Shown here in pieces: positions 46,079 to 57,138 of a stretch of DNA of 64,000 bases (position 1 is the first letter of the stretch; each line of letters starts with the position of its first letter). This DNA comes from Sanguinoderma infundibulare (Eukaryota; Basidiomycota; Agaricomycetes; Polyporales; Polyporaceae): NCBI GenBank assembly GCA_032821775.1, contig JAVLRN010000005.1:310001-374000 (forward strand), in the 5' to 3' direction. The position numbers were made by a program, and so were the translations under genes. The notes beneath the pieces were generated by a model. It did not search any database. It saw only the letters and a program-made list of their open reading frames with translations, and was not told the origin of the DNA.

Positions 46079-48046
46079 ATGTCTTATACCCCCCTCCCTC
46101 CCTCCTACGATGAGCTCTACGGCTCCCCATACGCTTCAACATCCACCGCCCCCGCCTCGTTGTTGGACTCGCTCAAGCAGTCCCTGACTTCTTTCACAAC
46201 GTCTCCCACCAAGATGGATATCGAGATCCTCCCCTTCGGTAGCATCGACATGTACGGCGAGCCTGACAAGGAGTGAGTCTCTAAACTTTAACTTTCGATC
46301 ATGTAACTGAATACCTTCTCTGAACAGCGCCGCCTACTCCCTGTCCGGCCAGATTCTGGTGAAGCTGGTACCGCCCACCACCTGGTTCTGCTCCGATGCC
46401 CTGCTGGCGGACGAAAGTTTCCTCCTCGAATCCCTCGTCGTTACCTTCGAAGGTCAGAGCGAGCTTGTCGCTCCTCAGACCGGTTATGCCGCCTGTCGTC
46501 TCATCGAGTTCTCCAAGGAACTCGTCCCAGACGAACCGATCGTCTTCCGCCACTCCTGGTCCGAAGGCACCACGCGCAATCCTGCGCAGTGGTACGTCAC
46601 CTTCAACTTGAACATCCCCGGCTGGCTTCCTCCGACATGCACCACGTCCTTTGGCAATTCAACTCACGACCAACCCGAAGTCACCTACAGCCTCTCCGCC
46701 CTCGCTCGATATCGCGAAAACAAGCCGGTTCAGTCATCCTGGCGCACAGTATGCTGCGGCTACATGAACATTCCAACCTCCCAAACCGTCAAGGCTCGCG
46801 GTATCCCCGTGACGATCAACCGTTTCTTCATCCCGCCACCGCAATGCACGCTTGCTGCCTCAGAGTTCCCCGAAGCTCCCTTCCGGAGCGTAGAATACAT
46901 TGGGACTATGACCGAGGCTGGCAATGCGACCGTCCCTGCCGAGATCCTCTCCAAGCTTCGCATGCGGGCTTGTGTTCCAGAACACATCCCCATGGATGCC
47001 GGGTCTTTCCCGGTCCTCCTGAAGATTCGCCCTGACGGCTTGTCTGCTGAGGAGCGGGAGCGTCTGCATATCCCGGGCTTCCTGGTGACTGTTACGCAAA
47101 GCGAGGTTGTTCGGTAAGTTCACCTCTGTCTGCGCGCTTTAATCATTCTCTAAACATTCGGCATAGTGCCTCGATGTCGACCCAATACGCCAAGGACTGG
47201 CCTGTGCCCGCTGCCAGCGATCAGCCTCCCAACCGGCCGATTCGAAGACGCCGCAACGATGCTGGCGAGTACGAGTTCGGGTCGCTCTTCGCCCCTCCTC
47301 CAGGCACCTCCGCCACCCGGTCCTACTCCCTCCTCCCCTCGGGCTTCCCAGGCAAGTTCGACCTCGACGAAACGAATGCAAGCTTCAGCGACGAGCGCTT
47401 CGAAGCCGACGACACCTGGATCCGTGTCCGCATCACCGTCCCCTTCCGCGACGTCCTCGTCGACTCCCGCTTTCGCCCGCAATACGAAAACCACCCGCTC
47501 CCGAAGCTCCGCCCCTCCGAGCGCGGGCCGATCATGACCGTCCACCACAAGCTCGAGCTGTCACTCGCGTGCGCGTACGACCTCCCGTTCCCCACCAGCT
47601 CGGGCGAGACCTGCGCCCTGGACGAGCTCAAGCTCGCGCTCCCGCTCAGCTTCGTGCACGTGCCGCGCACTGGCCCACACTGCCCGCGCGTCGACTCGTT
47701 CACGGCGGAGAGCGGCGGCCCCCTTTCGACGACGACGCCGGCGGGCTCCGTGCGCATGCTCGCCAGCCGGCCGTACGCGCAGTCTCAGTCCCAGTCGTTG
47801 CCGGCGTACAACACGCTCTACAATAGGAACGGGACGCGGATCGAGGACCCGACGCCGCTGCCGGTGTACACCAAGGACGGCGGGCGCGAGCATGGGCGGG
47901 ACGCGCTCGTGATAAGGAGCAGTCAGGACTCAGCACAGCGCGTGGAGGAGGGGGCGGGTCCGTCGGCGATGACGCTCTGCAAGCGGACGCCGCTGTATAC
48001 CCTTAAGGGGGCAGCCTGCCCTGGTATTGTGCCCTCTCGTTCGTAG
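46079..48046 (+). CDS. Arrestin-like adaptor protein
   Basis: Three exons (46,079-46,272; 46,328 to about 47,113; about 47,169 to 48,046) join in frame. The N-terminus has LPPSYDELYG, a PY-type motif. The arrestin N-like sandwich is recognisable by AAYSLSGQILVKL, ESLVVTFEGQSELV, CRLIEFSKELVPD and the phrase FRHSWSEGTTRNPAQWYVTF, then ITINRFF-like VTINRFFIPPP. A second beta-rich half holds WIRVRITVPFRDVLVDSRF and LELSLACAYDLPF. The tail has more PY-like motifs (LPAYNTLY, PLPVYTKDG). Fungal arrestin-related adaptors recruit Rsp5/Nedd4 ligases to membrane transporters and receptors through such motifs; this role is inferred. No membrane segment. The start is set by the PY-containing N-terminus and a short pyrimidine-rich leader. 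Confidence 0.75.
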
Positions 48047-49189
48047 ACGAGTTGTGAGGTGATCGTTTCCTTACTTTTTTTGTTCGCGCTTGGGTTTCGC
48101 ACTCATTCGGTTATGCGCTGGTCACGGTTTTTCGCTTCGTCTCTTTGTTCGTACTCATGCCACATACCTCCTCCCCGCTTGCATGATAGACTCATTCTGC
48201 ATCGTGATGATCTCTAGACGTACGACTCCATGCCGTTTCCCTGTATCATTATCATGCTTCGTCCATACCTCTTCGTGTTGTGTTCATACATTGTATCCAT
48301 AGCGATCCCCACGTATCCAGTTAATATAGAGCATACTTTCCCTGCCCTTACAAACGGCGTGTGTGTGCGGCGCGGAACAAACTTGGACAGACCGTCCACT
48401 GTTTCCTCGAGTCGTCGTGCGATCAGTCGATCGGTCTTTCGCGGAGTTGGTTTTCAAACGGCGCTCAAAAACGTCACCGTCCACCCTCGCGCCAAAAATT
48501 TCCCGAACGAATTTTCCCTCCACACCACGCCGAACGAAGAACCGCCATCGCAGCTCACGCACAGAGAGAGCCTCACCCGCTCTCTCCCCCTCCAGCTGTG
48601 GGGAAAGTCCCCGGAGACGCAGACTTACGTCCCCGTCCGCGCTGGAAAGCTCCCGCCCTTAAGCACGGCGGGTCGGACGGCGGACGGCTGGCGGACTTTG
48701 CCTGTCTCCTCGAGCCCTTACCTACGAGCTTGGGGAGGCGGCTCGCCGCCGGAGCCGGGTCTGCTGCCAGCGCTGTGCACCTCTGCGCGCGGCGCGAAGA
48801 GACGAGCGCCGCCGCCTCGCATGGGGGTGTGCCGCTGCGCGATGTTGCTCATAGAGACAGTTATGCGGTTGTTGTGGTGATAACCCATCCTCGCCTTTGG
48901 TGTGGGGTGGGCCCACGAACAGAATGGGGCTTACTGTCGTTTGGGGTGGGTTTCGTCGTGCGATCCGTTTTGTCGTTTCGTGCGACGCAATTTTTTGCGC
49001 TTTGGACGCTTGTTCGTCCGTTCGTCCGTTCGTCTCCGATTCGTCGTCGTCCTGCGTTGCGAGTTCGCTCGGGCTCTGGGCGGATCGGAGATGACGCGCC
49101 AAGAGAGGTGCGTTGCACCGCACGGCGACGTCAGTCGCGCCAGCATCTCGTTTCCGGGGATGAGTGCTGTCCACGAACTCACGAAGCAC
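48047..49189. other. 1.1 kb without a supportable gene
   Basis: Contains the arrestin-like gene's 3' UTR. The remainder is GC-rich with frames lacking motifs. Nothing else seen. Confidence 0.4.
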
Positions 49190-50100
49190 TCGCAGGATCT
49201 CATACCGGAGTACGCATATGGGATTCGACGCCCTTGAACGGGAAAGGGCTCTGCGTGAACAGGAAATGAAACCGATACATAAAGGTACGCTGCACTGCGT
49301 CCTTCGCGCCAGCCTCTCGTTTTTGGCACGCAAACTCACGAAGCACGCACATACAGGTTTTCATCCTGGAATTACGAGTGCGTATCCGGTACTCTACGTC
49401 CTCGAACCGGAAGAGCCACCCCCCCACATCAATCAATCAAACAAGGCCTGGAAATCGAAAAAGCGGCGAACAAGCTTGCCAGATAAACGCGATCCTTTTC
49501 GGAGCGTTTTCCGGGAACCTTCACGCCATCGGTGGTATGCAGCGACTCCGAGTGCGTGGAACAGCCTCTTCTCTCCGCTCCTTTCGTGCCCGCCTTCCCC
49601 GGGGCGACGGCCTTCGGGGTTAATCCCTGGATGATAGGGACCCGCTCCATCGTATGGGGGTTGAACGTCGAACGTCGAACGGCAGGAGGTAGTATATGTC
49701 CGGTCTGCGGTACTGATGTCCATGTACGAGGCGTACTGGGAAGCGCCCTGGGCCACGTAAACGCAACGCAGTGTTAGCCTCCGCAGGTGGATCGCGCTGC
49801 CCAGAGAAGTACGTCGGCGCTCGCACGTCCTCGGTTTCCACGAACCCGACCACAAGACCTGCGTGGGCTCTTCGTCGGCAACGCGAGCGTCGGGTGGCAC
49901 GAGGGGAGGTGGGTGAGGCTCCTGGAATTAGTTTCTAGACTCTCCGGCGTCGTCCCACTCGTGTAATGCTCGCACGTGCCGTTCGCGACACTATTAATTC
50001 GGGATTGGGAGGCCTGGCGGTGGAAGATGGCGCAGTTGTAGCACAATAATACATGACCGCAAGTACTGGGTAGCGGTGATTATACATATGTGGACTGGCT
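49190..50100 (-). pseudogene. Broken RING-DM9 gene copy
   Basis: On the minus strand, a RING remnant reads TCGHVLLCYNCAIFHRQASQ near 50,000-50,065 (compare TCGHIFCSECAAYQF in the intact sister). Further on, YYLLPFDV, then INPEGRRPGEGGHERSGE and KRLFHALGVA, then TDGVKVPGK follow the DM9 order LLPFDP, GRRPVEGGYEEIGG, LYHALAVV, GVKVPGK, but in three different frames. The last DM9 exon (compare GNVEHIVHHYEIL) seems present twice, at about 49,191-49,232 and 49,361-49,400, both without a proper stop. Frameshifts make this a pseudogene lying 480 bp beyond the end of the first intact gene. Confidence 0.65.
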
Positions 50101-50583
50101 TCTGTGTGTCGGACGAGGGCCATAGCCATGGAGCTTGAGCCTAAAGCTTCCCGTTCATTTGTTCTATCTGATACACAATACCGGCAGGCGCAATTGCTGT
50201 GATCTATTGGATGAGTGTCATATGCATTTTGTCTCCAGTCCCAGTGTCGCTGACCACGCAGCTTCGATACCGTGACGTTCAGCGCCTTCGAACACAGATC
50301 GTGCTGTTCTCTTACTAAACGTACATAGACTACATAAGTTACGACAAACCTGCTCTATGCGTGACTCTCGTTGGGAGGCGTGGGGAAACGATGATAATCC
50401 AATAGTTGTCCAAGCATGCCACGACTGACTTATCCTGAGAAACTCCCCATCCCGACGCCCTCCGAGGTCGACGCACTCGTCCGAGGGCAGAAACCTCAGT
50501 AATAATCTCGCCAGCATCTTCAGGACTCGGTCAGCGCACGATCACTTGGCCGACGGGCGCCGGATAAAGCAAAGGCTTGGGAC
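50101..50583. other. Spacer between the RING-DM9 pseudogene and gene 1
   Basis: No gene recognised. The frames present lack RING or DM9 motifs. Confidence 0.35.
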
Positions 50584-51577
50584 TCACAAGATCTCGTAAT
50601 GGTGGACGATGTGCTCGACGTTGCCGTACGGCACGCTCGCGCCATCCGCCTGTGAACACAAACATTTGGTTTTTGTTTTTTTCATTGGCGGCGCGTTCAA
50701 GACACCACACACCCACGATCGACCCCCGCATGCGGTCGCCGACGGTGCGGTTTGAGCAGAGCAGAGCAGCTGGGTGGGAACTTACGAGGTGCGCGCCAGC
50801 CTTGCCGGGAACCTTGACCCCGCCGACCACCGCGAGCGCGTGGTAGAGCATGTCCCCGCCGATCTCCTCGTACCCGCCCTCGACCGGGCGCCGGCCGTGC
50901 GGGACGTGCCCGCGGCTCGCCGGGACCCACTCCATCCGCGCGGGGTCGAACGGGAGGAGGTGGCACATGCCCGCGTGCGCGTGCTCCTTGCCGCCGTAGG
51001 AGACGCGCGCGCAGGGGCTGCCGCTGTACGGCGCGATCTTGCACGGGTGCCAGCCGCCGTTGAAGAGCGCGATGCCGACGTAGACGGGCGTGCCGTCCAG
51101 GTCCCACGCCGGGACCTCGCCCGCGCGGGCCCAGGGGAAGGGCTGGTTGTTGAGGGGCACGTACGTGTCGAGGATCGGCTGGGCGGGCGGTGTTGGTGGC
51201 GCCGGCTGGGGAGGTGGAGGTTGGTAGTAGGCGGAGGTGGCCGCGGAGCGATGGTGCGCCTGCATCGCCGCGGAGAAGGGGTAGTTGTAGCAGTAGGCGG
51301 CTTTCGTCGTCGTCGGCGCCGTCGGCGTTGTCGTCGTCGCCTTCACGGCCGGGAAAGGCGGGGCCGGGGTGCTGTTCTCTGACGGCTCCCATTCTGGGAA
51401 GAGGCGGATCAGCTGGCCGTACGACTGCGGCTTGCGGCAGACGGGGCATGACGCGCGGGTGCGCGCGAAGACCGCGCCCGCGCAGTCGGAGCAGAACATG
51501 TGCCCGCACTTTGTGGCCACGATCCGCTTATCGTGCAGCGCGTCTAAACATATCCTGCATATCAGCGTTGGCGGCAT
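50584..51577 (-). CDS. RING-DM9 (DUF3421) fusion protein, gene 1
   Basis: Exon 1 (50,786-51,577) and exon 2 (50,584-50,649) encode 285 residues. Residues 7-47 form a canonical C3HC4 RING (Cys7, 10, 24, His26, Cys29, 32, 44, 47) followed by QLIRLFPEWEP. A Thr/Ala/Pro/Tyr-rich linker runs to about residue 155. The C-terminal part carries two DM9 repeats: VYVGIALFNGGWHPCKI...RVSYGGKEHAHAG...LLPFDP, and LYHALAVVGGVKVPGKAGAH plus ASVPYGNVEHIVHHYEIL, with the connecting WVPASRGHVPHGRRPVEGGY. DM9 domains in animals and some fungal proteins include mannose-binding lectins and natterin-type toxin partners. Here the domain would supply target recognition to a RING E3 ubiquitin ligase; that is inference. 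No leader or membrane segment, so intracellular. The 136 nt intron splits the second repeat at the same site as in gene 2. Confidence 0.85.
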
Positions 51578-52677
51578 GGCGGGCGGAGCTCGAGGACTCG
51601 GAGATCAGAGCAAGGGGGAGAAGAGGTTTGGTAAACGACGAGTTGAACTTGTGAGTTGCTGCAGCATGGCCATTCTGACTAGCGACCCTTTATATCGAGT
51701 GCGTTATTTCTGCTGCAGCTCTCAGGCTTGCGCTGATCACCTGCAGCACTGGGCGGGGTTCTCCAAAACTGCAGCATTCGTGATTAGCTTGCTGCTTTCC
51801 CATGAGGAGTCCACATTGGACAGCCCTGTGGGCCGTGTGGTTGGTGGATGACATACCGTGGCAATCGGACGGCTCCGAGTAACAAAGGATGGAAGAGAGT
51901 TTGAAACCCTCACGAGCCTGGGTACGGGGTAACGTTGGCGCATTCGAGTGTGGATGAAGACCGGACTCGGCGGGTGCTGCGTCCAATAGTTTGCGGCGAT
52001 TTCCCCTGGAGACCCTGGGCCGCGGTGTTCAAGTCTAGAATGTTATGGACACTGCACAGATCGAACCCTAAAGCGTACTTGATAGTCCCCGTACCTCGTT
52101 CCGACCACGCGTCCGAAAGCGGTCATTATGGTGACATTCTCGTCCCTGAGCTGTGAACCTGAATGGGCAGCGCACACGTGTAACCGGGCATGGGTATGAC
52201 GTCCATTCCTTCCTCGACGATCCAGCCTTCACGCGAGGTGCCATGCCGCTTCCGCGTTGCGAAGAGCCACCTCGGAGGAACGAGCTCGGCCTGATGAATG
52301 CCTGCTTGGTCAGGGGAAGGCCTGGGTATGATCGATTATCCGGATATAACTTGGAGGTGGCCCGTAGGTCCAGCAACTTCTCCCGCTACAGTTGCTTGCA
52401 GCAATTCATGATTCATAACCGGCTGCGGGCTTTGTTCTGTCCTAAAAGCAATGTATCAGCCCTGCACCTCGATCAGTCTTGACGGCGAAAGCGGGTGACA
52501 ACGGCTTCTATTGACTCATGAAATTACATTCCACCGAAAACACTTGAGGCGATCCAATAAATAAATCGTAAACACAGTCCGTCATGGGGCGTTCAATCAT
52601 CACGCCAGCATCTGTGAAGAGCATGCAAGTTAGCAATCCGCGCGTCACACCAAACAAGCTGCGGTGACGATGGCATC
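51578..52677. other. 1.1 kb spacer between RING-DM9 genes
   Basis: Promoter region of gene 1 and 3' flank of gene 2. Open frames present show no RING or DM9 motif and no other family. Confidence 0.4.
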
Positions 52678-53608
52678 TCACAAGATCTCGTAGTTGCGAA
52701 CGTGGTGCTCACGTTCACCGAACGGCACGTTTGCCCCATTCTGTGGCAAGCAAACCCGGAAGTCAGCGCTCCGCGTCACGACGACTCGAACCATCACACG
52801 ATCTGGCTGACAGTGGCGCACTCACCAGGTGCGTCCCAGTCTTGCCCGGGATCTTGACGCCTTCGACGACGGCGAGCGCATGATAGAGCTCCTGCCCACC
52901 AACGCTTTCGTAGCCGCTCTCGACAGGGCGTCGCCCGCGCGGGATCCGGCCGTCCGAGGCCGAGACCCACTCCATCGTCGTCGGGTCGAACGGGAGCACG
53001 TAGGCCTCGCCAGAGTGTGAGTACTCCTTGCCGCCGTACGAGACCCGCGTCATCGGGGTGAAGTTGGGCCGGATCTTGCAGGGGTGCATGCCACCGCGGA
53101 AAGCCGCGACGCCGAGGAAGAGTTGGGACCTATCCTTGTCGATCGTCGGCGCGGGCCCTGCGCGCGACCACGGGAAGCCGGTGTTGAGCGGAATGCGGAG
53201 CGCGAGGACGTCCAGCGTGCGCGTCGGAGGCGGAGGCACAGGCAATTGGGGCGGCGGCGGCGGTGGATGAGTGCGCGGCGTCGTCGGTTGTGGGAAGCTC
53301 CCCGGGTACGGGTGTGGAAGGACATGCGGTTGCGGCATTGAGGGGTTGTGTTGTGGCTGTGGCATTGGCATATCGGGTCCCCCAGCGTTCACGGTCGTGT
53401 CGTTCGCGTCCGAGGCGTTCCCGTACTCGGGGAAGAGGCGTATCAGCTGGTCGAAGGTTTGTGGACTGCGGCAGACTGGACAGATTGGGCGAGTTTGTGC
53501 GAATTGGTACGCCGCGCACTCGGAGCAGAAGATGTGACCACACGTGGTGGACATAACCGTCTTGTTCTGGAGCGCATCGAAGCAGATCCTGCAAATGAAC
53601 GAAGACAT
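52678..53608 (-). CDS. RING-DM9 (DUF3421) fusion protein, gene 2
   Basis: Exon 1 (52,826-53,608) and exon 2 (52,678-52,740) encode 281 residues. The RING has Cys6, 9, 23, His25, Cys28, 31, 43 and 46, then TFDQLIRLFPEYG. The linker is rich in Pro/Gln/Met with a run of six prolines. The DM9 pair reads LFLGVAAFRGGMHPCKI, TRVSYGGKEYSHSG, YVLPFDPTTMEWVSAS, RIPRGRRPVESGYESVGG, ELYHALAVVEGVKIPGKTG and NVPFGEREHHVRNYEIL. Layout, intron position and phase match gene 1, so the two are tandem paralogues. The linkers differ strongly while both end domains are conserved, as expected if RING and DM9 are under selection. A predicted intracellular E3 ligase with a DM9 sensor or substrate domain. Confidence 0.85.
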
Positions 53609-54063
53609 CGCGGCAGGGCTGCGAGAGGGGTCGATGGAGGAAGGGCGTGGATGTGGATTGAGAGTCGGTCACTTAGCTGCCTGGAGGATGGTCTATATCT
53701 CGGGATATGCCGTCTGCAATACGTAGCCGCGACAGATAGCTGTGTAATGTCCTTTGTGTCCGAAGTCGGTGGATCAGTAAGTCGTTGATAGTAGACAAAG
53801 GTAAAGATACATCTTTGATAAGCGCCAATGGCAAGGCGGTCCCGATTAGGATGTCCACGACAAGGCCGCGAAAGCAAGAATCATATGTAGGGGAAAGTAG
53901 AACAGTAGTACATTATATATAGTAGTCAATGCGTGGTATATCGGTATAGTGAGGTGCAAGTGCATGAAAGCGCGACAAGGTGATGCTATATCAGTTCAAC
54001 GATCATGATACTTAAAGAATCCAAGCCTCAAATCCAATCGTTTGTGTAATGGGACGGTCAGCC
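53609..54063. other. Spacer between RING-DM9 gene 2 and RING-coiled-coil gene
   Basis: AT-richer spacer including TATATATAGTAG (about 53,914). It contains the promoter of gene 2 and the 3' flank of the next gene. No coding sequence. Confidence 0.4.
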
Positions 54064-55162
54064 TTAAACGACGACCAAGTCATCCGACGTATCGTGCGCG
54101 TTGCTGCGCCGAGCGGCACGCTTTGTCTCCTGTATCTTCCCCTTCAGAGCGTAATACTAGGGGAAAGGCGTCAACAAGGCGACACCAAGAAAAACACAGT
54201 CGGCGCGTACCTTCTTTTTGGCGTTAAGAGCGGCCTGCTTCCACTCTTCGCACTGGTGGATGGCTTCCTCGAGCTCCCCGAGGACCTTCCCAGCATTGAC
54301 GCGCTGGCGAGTTGCATCTTCGGCTGACGAGGCGCATTGGCGTTGAAGGAGCGAGATCTTATCCCTCGACCGCGAAACGTCCGATTCCAAGTGTTCCTTC
54401 TCCCGCTTCAAGGTATTGATCGCCGTTTTGTGCTGCTGAATCTGTAGGTTCAGGTTCGTCTCGTTTATCCGTGCGGACTGCGCGTTGTTCCTTAACCGCT
54501 TGAAGCGATCGCTGTCGTCCTGGATTTTCTATTACTGGCGTGAGTCGAAGAGAATAAGTGGCTATAGATGCCTTCTGCAAGGACATACTGTAGTAAGTAG
54601 GTTCAGCTGGAACGAGACCTCGCGGAGAAGGTCCTATGATTCAGACCGAGAATGAGTGCATCAACGCGTGAAAAACGCGTGCGAATACGCACCGTGTTGA
54701 TGTCCCGCCGCTCGCGATCCGTGACCGAGTTCAAGAACGTGTTGCATCTGTAAGATACGTCAGCGAATGAGCAACTAACAGAGACTCTGAACAAGCAACA
54801 TACGTGAGGAACGCGTCCTGTGGTTGCTGGCGGCCCGCAATCGCTTGCTTGATTGCGCCGACCGCCTGTTCCCCTGCCCTCTCGATGCTGCGGACATACA
54901 CCGGACTGGAACAGACAGAATCCGAGTCGTCGCGCATAGCAGAGCTCGAGCTGCCATGGCCCTCCCCCTCTTCCCAGTCAGGGTACAGACGGATCATCTG
55001 GTCGAGAGAATGCGTCTTCCTGCAAACTGCGCACGAGGGCTGGTCGCGCGTGAAGTGAAAGGTAGCGCAGTCCAAGCAGTAGATGTGGCCGCATTGCGTG
55101 GTCATTGGCGTCGCCCCATCGCCAAGAGACTCGAGACAGATGCTGCAACGGAAGGAGGGCAT
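54064..55162 (-). CDS. RING-coiled-coil protein, sister of the RING-DM9 genes
   Basis: The minus strand starts MPSFRCSICLESLGDG at 55,162. The RING has Cys6, 9, 24, His26, Cys29, 32, 44 and 47 and is followed by SLDQMIRLYPDWEEGEG. This post-RING phrase is shared with both RING-DM9 proteins (LIRLFPEW). The rest is different. After introns come CNTFLNSVTDRERRDINT, then a long coiled coil (QQHKTAINTLKREKEHLESD, QRQCASSAEDATRQRVNAGK) and a basic end (KRAARRSNAHDTSDDLVVV), with stop at 54,064. RING plus coiled coil recalls Zip3/RNF212/HEI10-type meiotic SUMO/ubiquitin ligases and many TRIM-like ligases; nothing here decides between them. Small middle exons are uncertain. Confidence 0.75.
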
Positions 55163-56309
55163 GGTGATCGTGGAGGAGGGCAGGACCGAAGCGGGACGGA
55201 AAGGATGGTAGTGGTTATAGCTCAAGGGCAGTCCGCCCTTTTCGGAGCTGTCCACGCGCCGCTCATCCGGGTCGCTTAGCACCGCTTATGTAATTAAAGG
55301 AAATGCTAGACGCGCGTCTAGCTGATTTCTCGCCTAACTCACTGCGTCTGTCTGACGATCTCGCCTAGTTCTTTTCGGGCTCAAACTAACGGCATTGCTG
55401 CTGGACGAGACAAAGAACGTGATCGGTAATCGCAAAGAGGACTATGGTACAGATGACAAACAGATTCGCCAGCACCCTGCCAGCAAACACGTTTAGTCGC
55501 GCACACGTCCGGTACGTCTTCAACTTCACTATCCGGATGGTGGGCTTGTCCTCGAAGCTCTGATCATTGGCTCTGTAGTATTATAAGCGGTGCCCGTGAC
55601 CTTTGTGAACAAATGTGCTCGATGTTGTCAAAAGGAACGTCGGGGACGTTCACTCCGATGGCTCCAATGCGGCTACAATTCGACTGTCTCTCCCCCGCCC
55701 CCCTCCATTTGTCGCCAGTCGTTTGCGCAGGACCCGCGGGAGCTCGCCCGGGTTGGTGTTTTACCGGTCGTGCTTGACAGTGCCACGCCACTCGTCTGAT
55801 AGGTTTATGATGTTTATAGCACGCTGCGAACGCTTCCTTTTTCCGACCACGCCGCTTGGCGCGAGATGCTCAAGCGTCTTCCTAGCCGTTCCGAGTTCGC
55901 GATTTCCTCGTCCCGCTTCGGAGGCGAACGCCAGGTCCAACCCGCCGGAGCGGCTGGTCAAGCTCCGACACAGAACACAGCGAGCGAGCGACTTTTTTTG
56001 GATGAACAGCAAACAACAGTGGCGGCTTTTGTTGGTTAGCGACGTCTAGACGTCGTGACTGCAGTGACCTGAACTTGTCTGCCGGTGGCAGATTCGGAAC
56101 ATTGAAATAATAAGGAGTGTCAGTTGGTTATGGAGACTCGCCCCAATTTGCTGTGTCCTTCAGCGTACAGACCTCGAGGCTCTTGTCAGCCTTGTGCCAC
56201 TGATGTCATGGCTTTTTGATTCTTTGCACTCCGATCCAACTTCCTCTTGACGTATCCAGGCAATCCTAACCACTGAATACCATCGTTCCTCAATTTCAAC
56301 CTGTTGTGC
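55163..56309 (-). pseudogene. Spacer with a relic of the terminal DM9 exon
   Basis: Near 55,600-55,660 the minus strand reads GVNVPDVPFDNIEHICS, matching the last DM9 exon of genes 1 and 2 (ASVPYGNVEHIVHHYEIL) with an insertion and loss of the stop. No RING or first DM9 repeat could be found upstream of it. It is probably the leftover of another array member. The remainder of this spacer holds nothing recognisable; its right end is the promoter of the next gene. Confidence 0.35.
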
Positions 56310-57138
56310 ATGCCGCCGGACACCACCATCGTTCACCGCTACGACGGTCTCCTCTACGACCACCGCACTCTTAACAGGGTCAACCCCTTCCTGACTATGC
56401 TTCCGATGTATAGTCATCTCCGAGTCGAACCCGCCGGCACGTTCGACCGCGGCACCGTAGGGATCACCCGCGGAGGCGTCTGGCTGTCCCTCCGGTCTTC
56501 GCGGGACTCTAGCAAGAGACTCCGGCTGCATGTCGAGACAGGGCATAGGTTCTGCGAGGGCCCTATCGGTCAGCCCGACGTCCCCCTCACACGCTTCCTG
56601 ACGCATGCCCAGGAGGCGAACATCAACCTTACATCGTCGTCTCCTGTGCCCATCAAGACCCTCGTGGTCGTGAGTAAGCACGCCGGCCGGGGGGGCGACC
56701 CTCGACTCAGTCAGTCGGGAGACTTGGAGCTGGGTGCTCAGCTTCTTTCCCGCCGTGAACCACCTCGACATTGAAGACGTGCCGTCCGGAGCCACGGCGC
56801 AGACGATTCTGGGCCTGCTCTGCCGTCCCGGTGACGTTCACGGCGCACGCGCATCGCTGTTCGGTCCCTCCGTGCGGGAGCTGACGCTGCGCTCCGACGT
56901 ATGGGAACCCGCCGGCGAACGCAACGCTGTGATTGCCCCCTTCTTGCTCGACTTCTTGCGGGCTCGGGCCCAGGCGAACCTCATGCTCCAACGCATGGAC
57001 ATTGTGGACGAGTTCAGTTCGGGGAAGTGTTGGGACGACTATAAGCCGATTCAACGTTTCCTACCGGCGCCAGCCTCAAAGCACGACCAGGCACAATTAT
57101 TCTACGAGTCGCCTAGGAATGCTAAGAGGGCTTATTAG
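56310..57138 (+). CDS. F-box/LRR-like protein (partial features)
   Basis: The start is MPPDTTIVHRYDGLLYDHRT at 56,310. Middle and C-terminal parts contain leucine-rich repeat-like phrases: PIKTLVVV, VLSFFPAVNHLDIEDVPSGA, GPSVRELTLRSDVWEP and LLDFLRARAQANLMLQRMDI, as in fungal F-box proteins that pick substrates for SCF ubiquitin ligases. No N-terminal F-box is seen in this frame. The two halves are in different frames. A 37 nt intron (56,674-56,710, GTAAGC...CTCAG) would join them, which is unusually short, so a frameshift is an alternative. Stop 57,136-57,138. Confidence 0.45.

Noticed and set aside
47150..47893. Antisense frames opposite the arrestin-like gene
   Set aside because: Composition shadows of codon third-position GC; no splice or start support.
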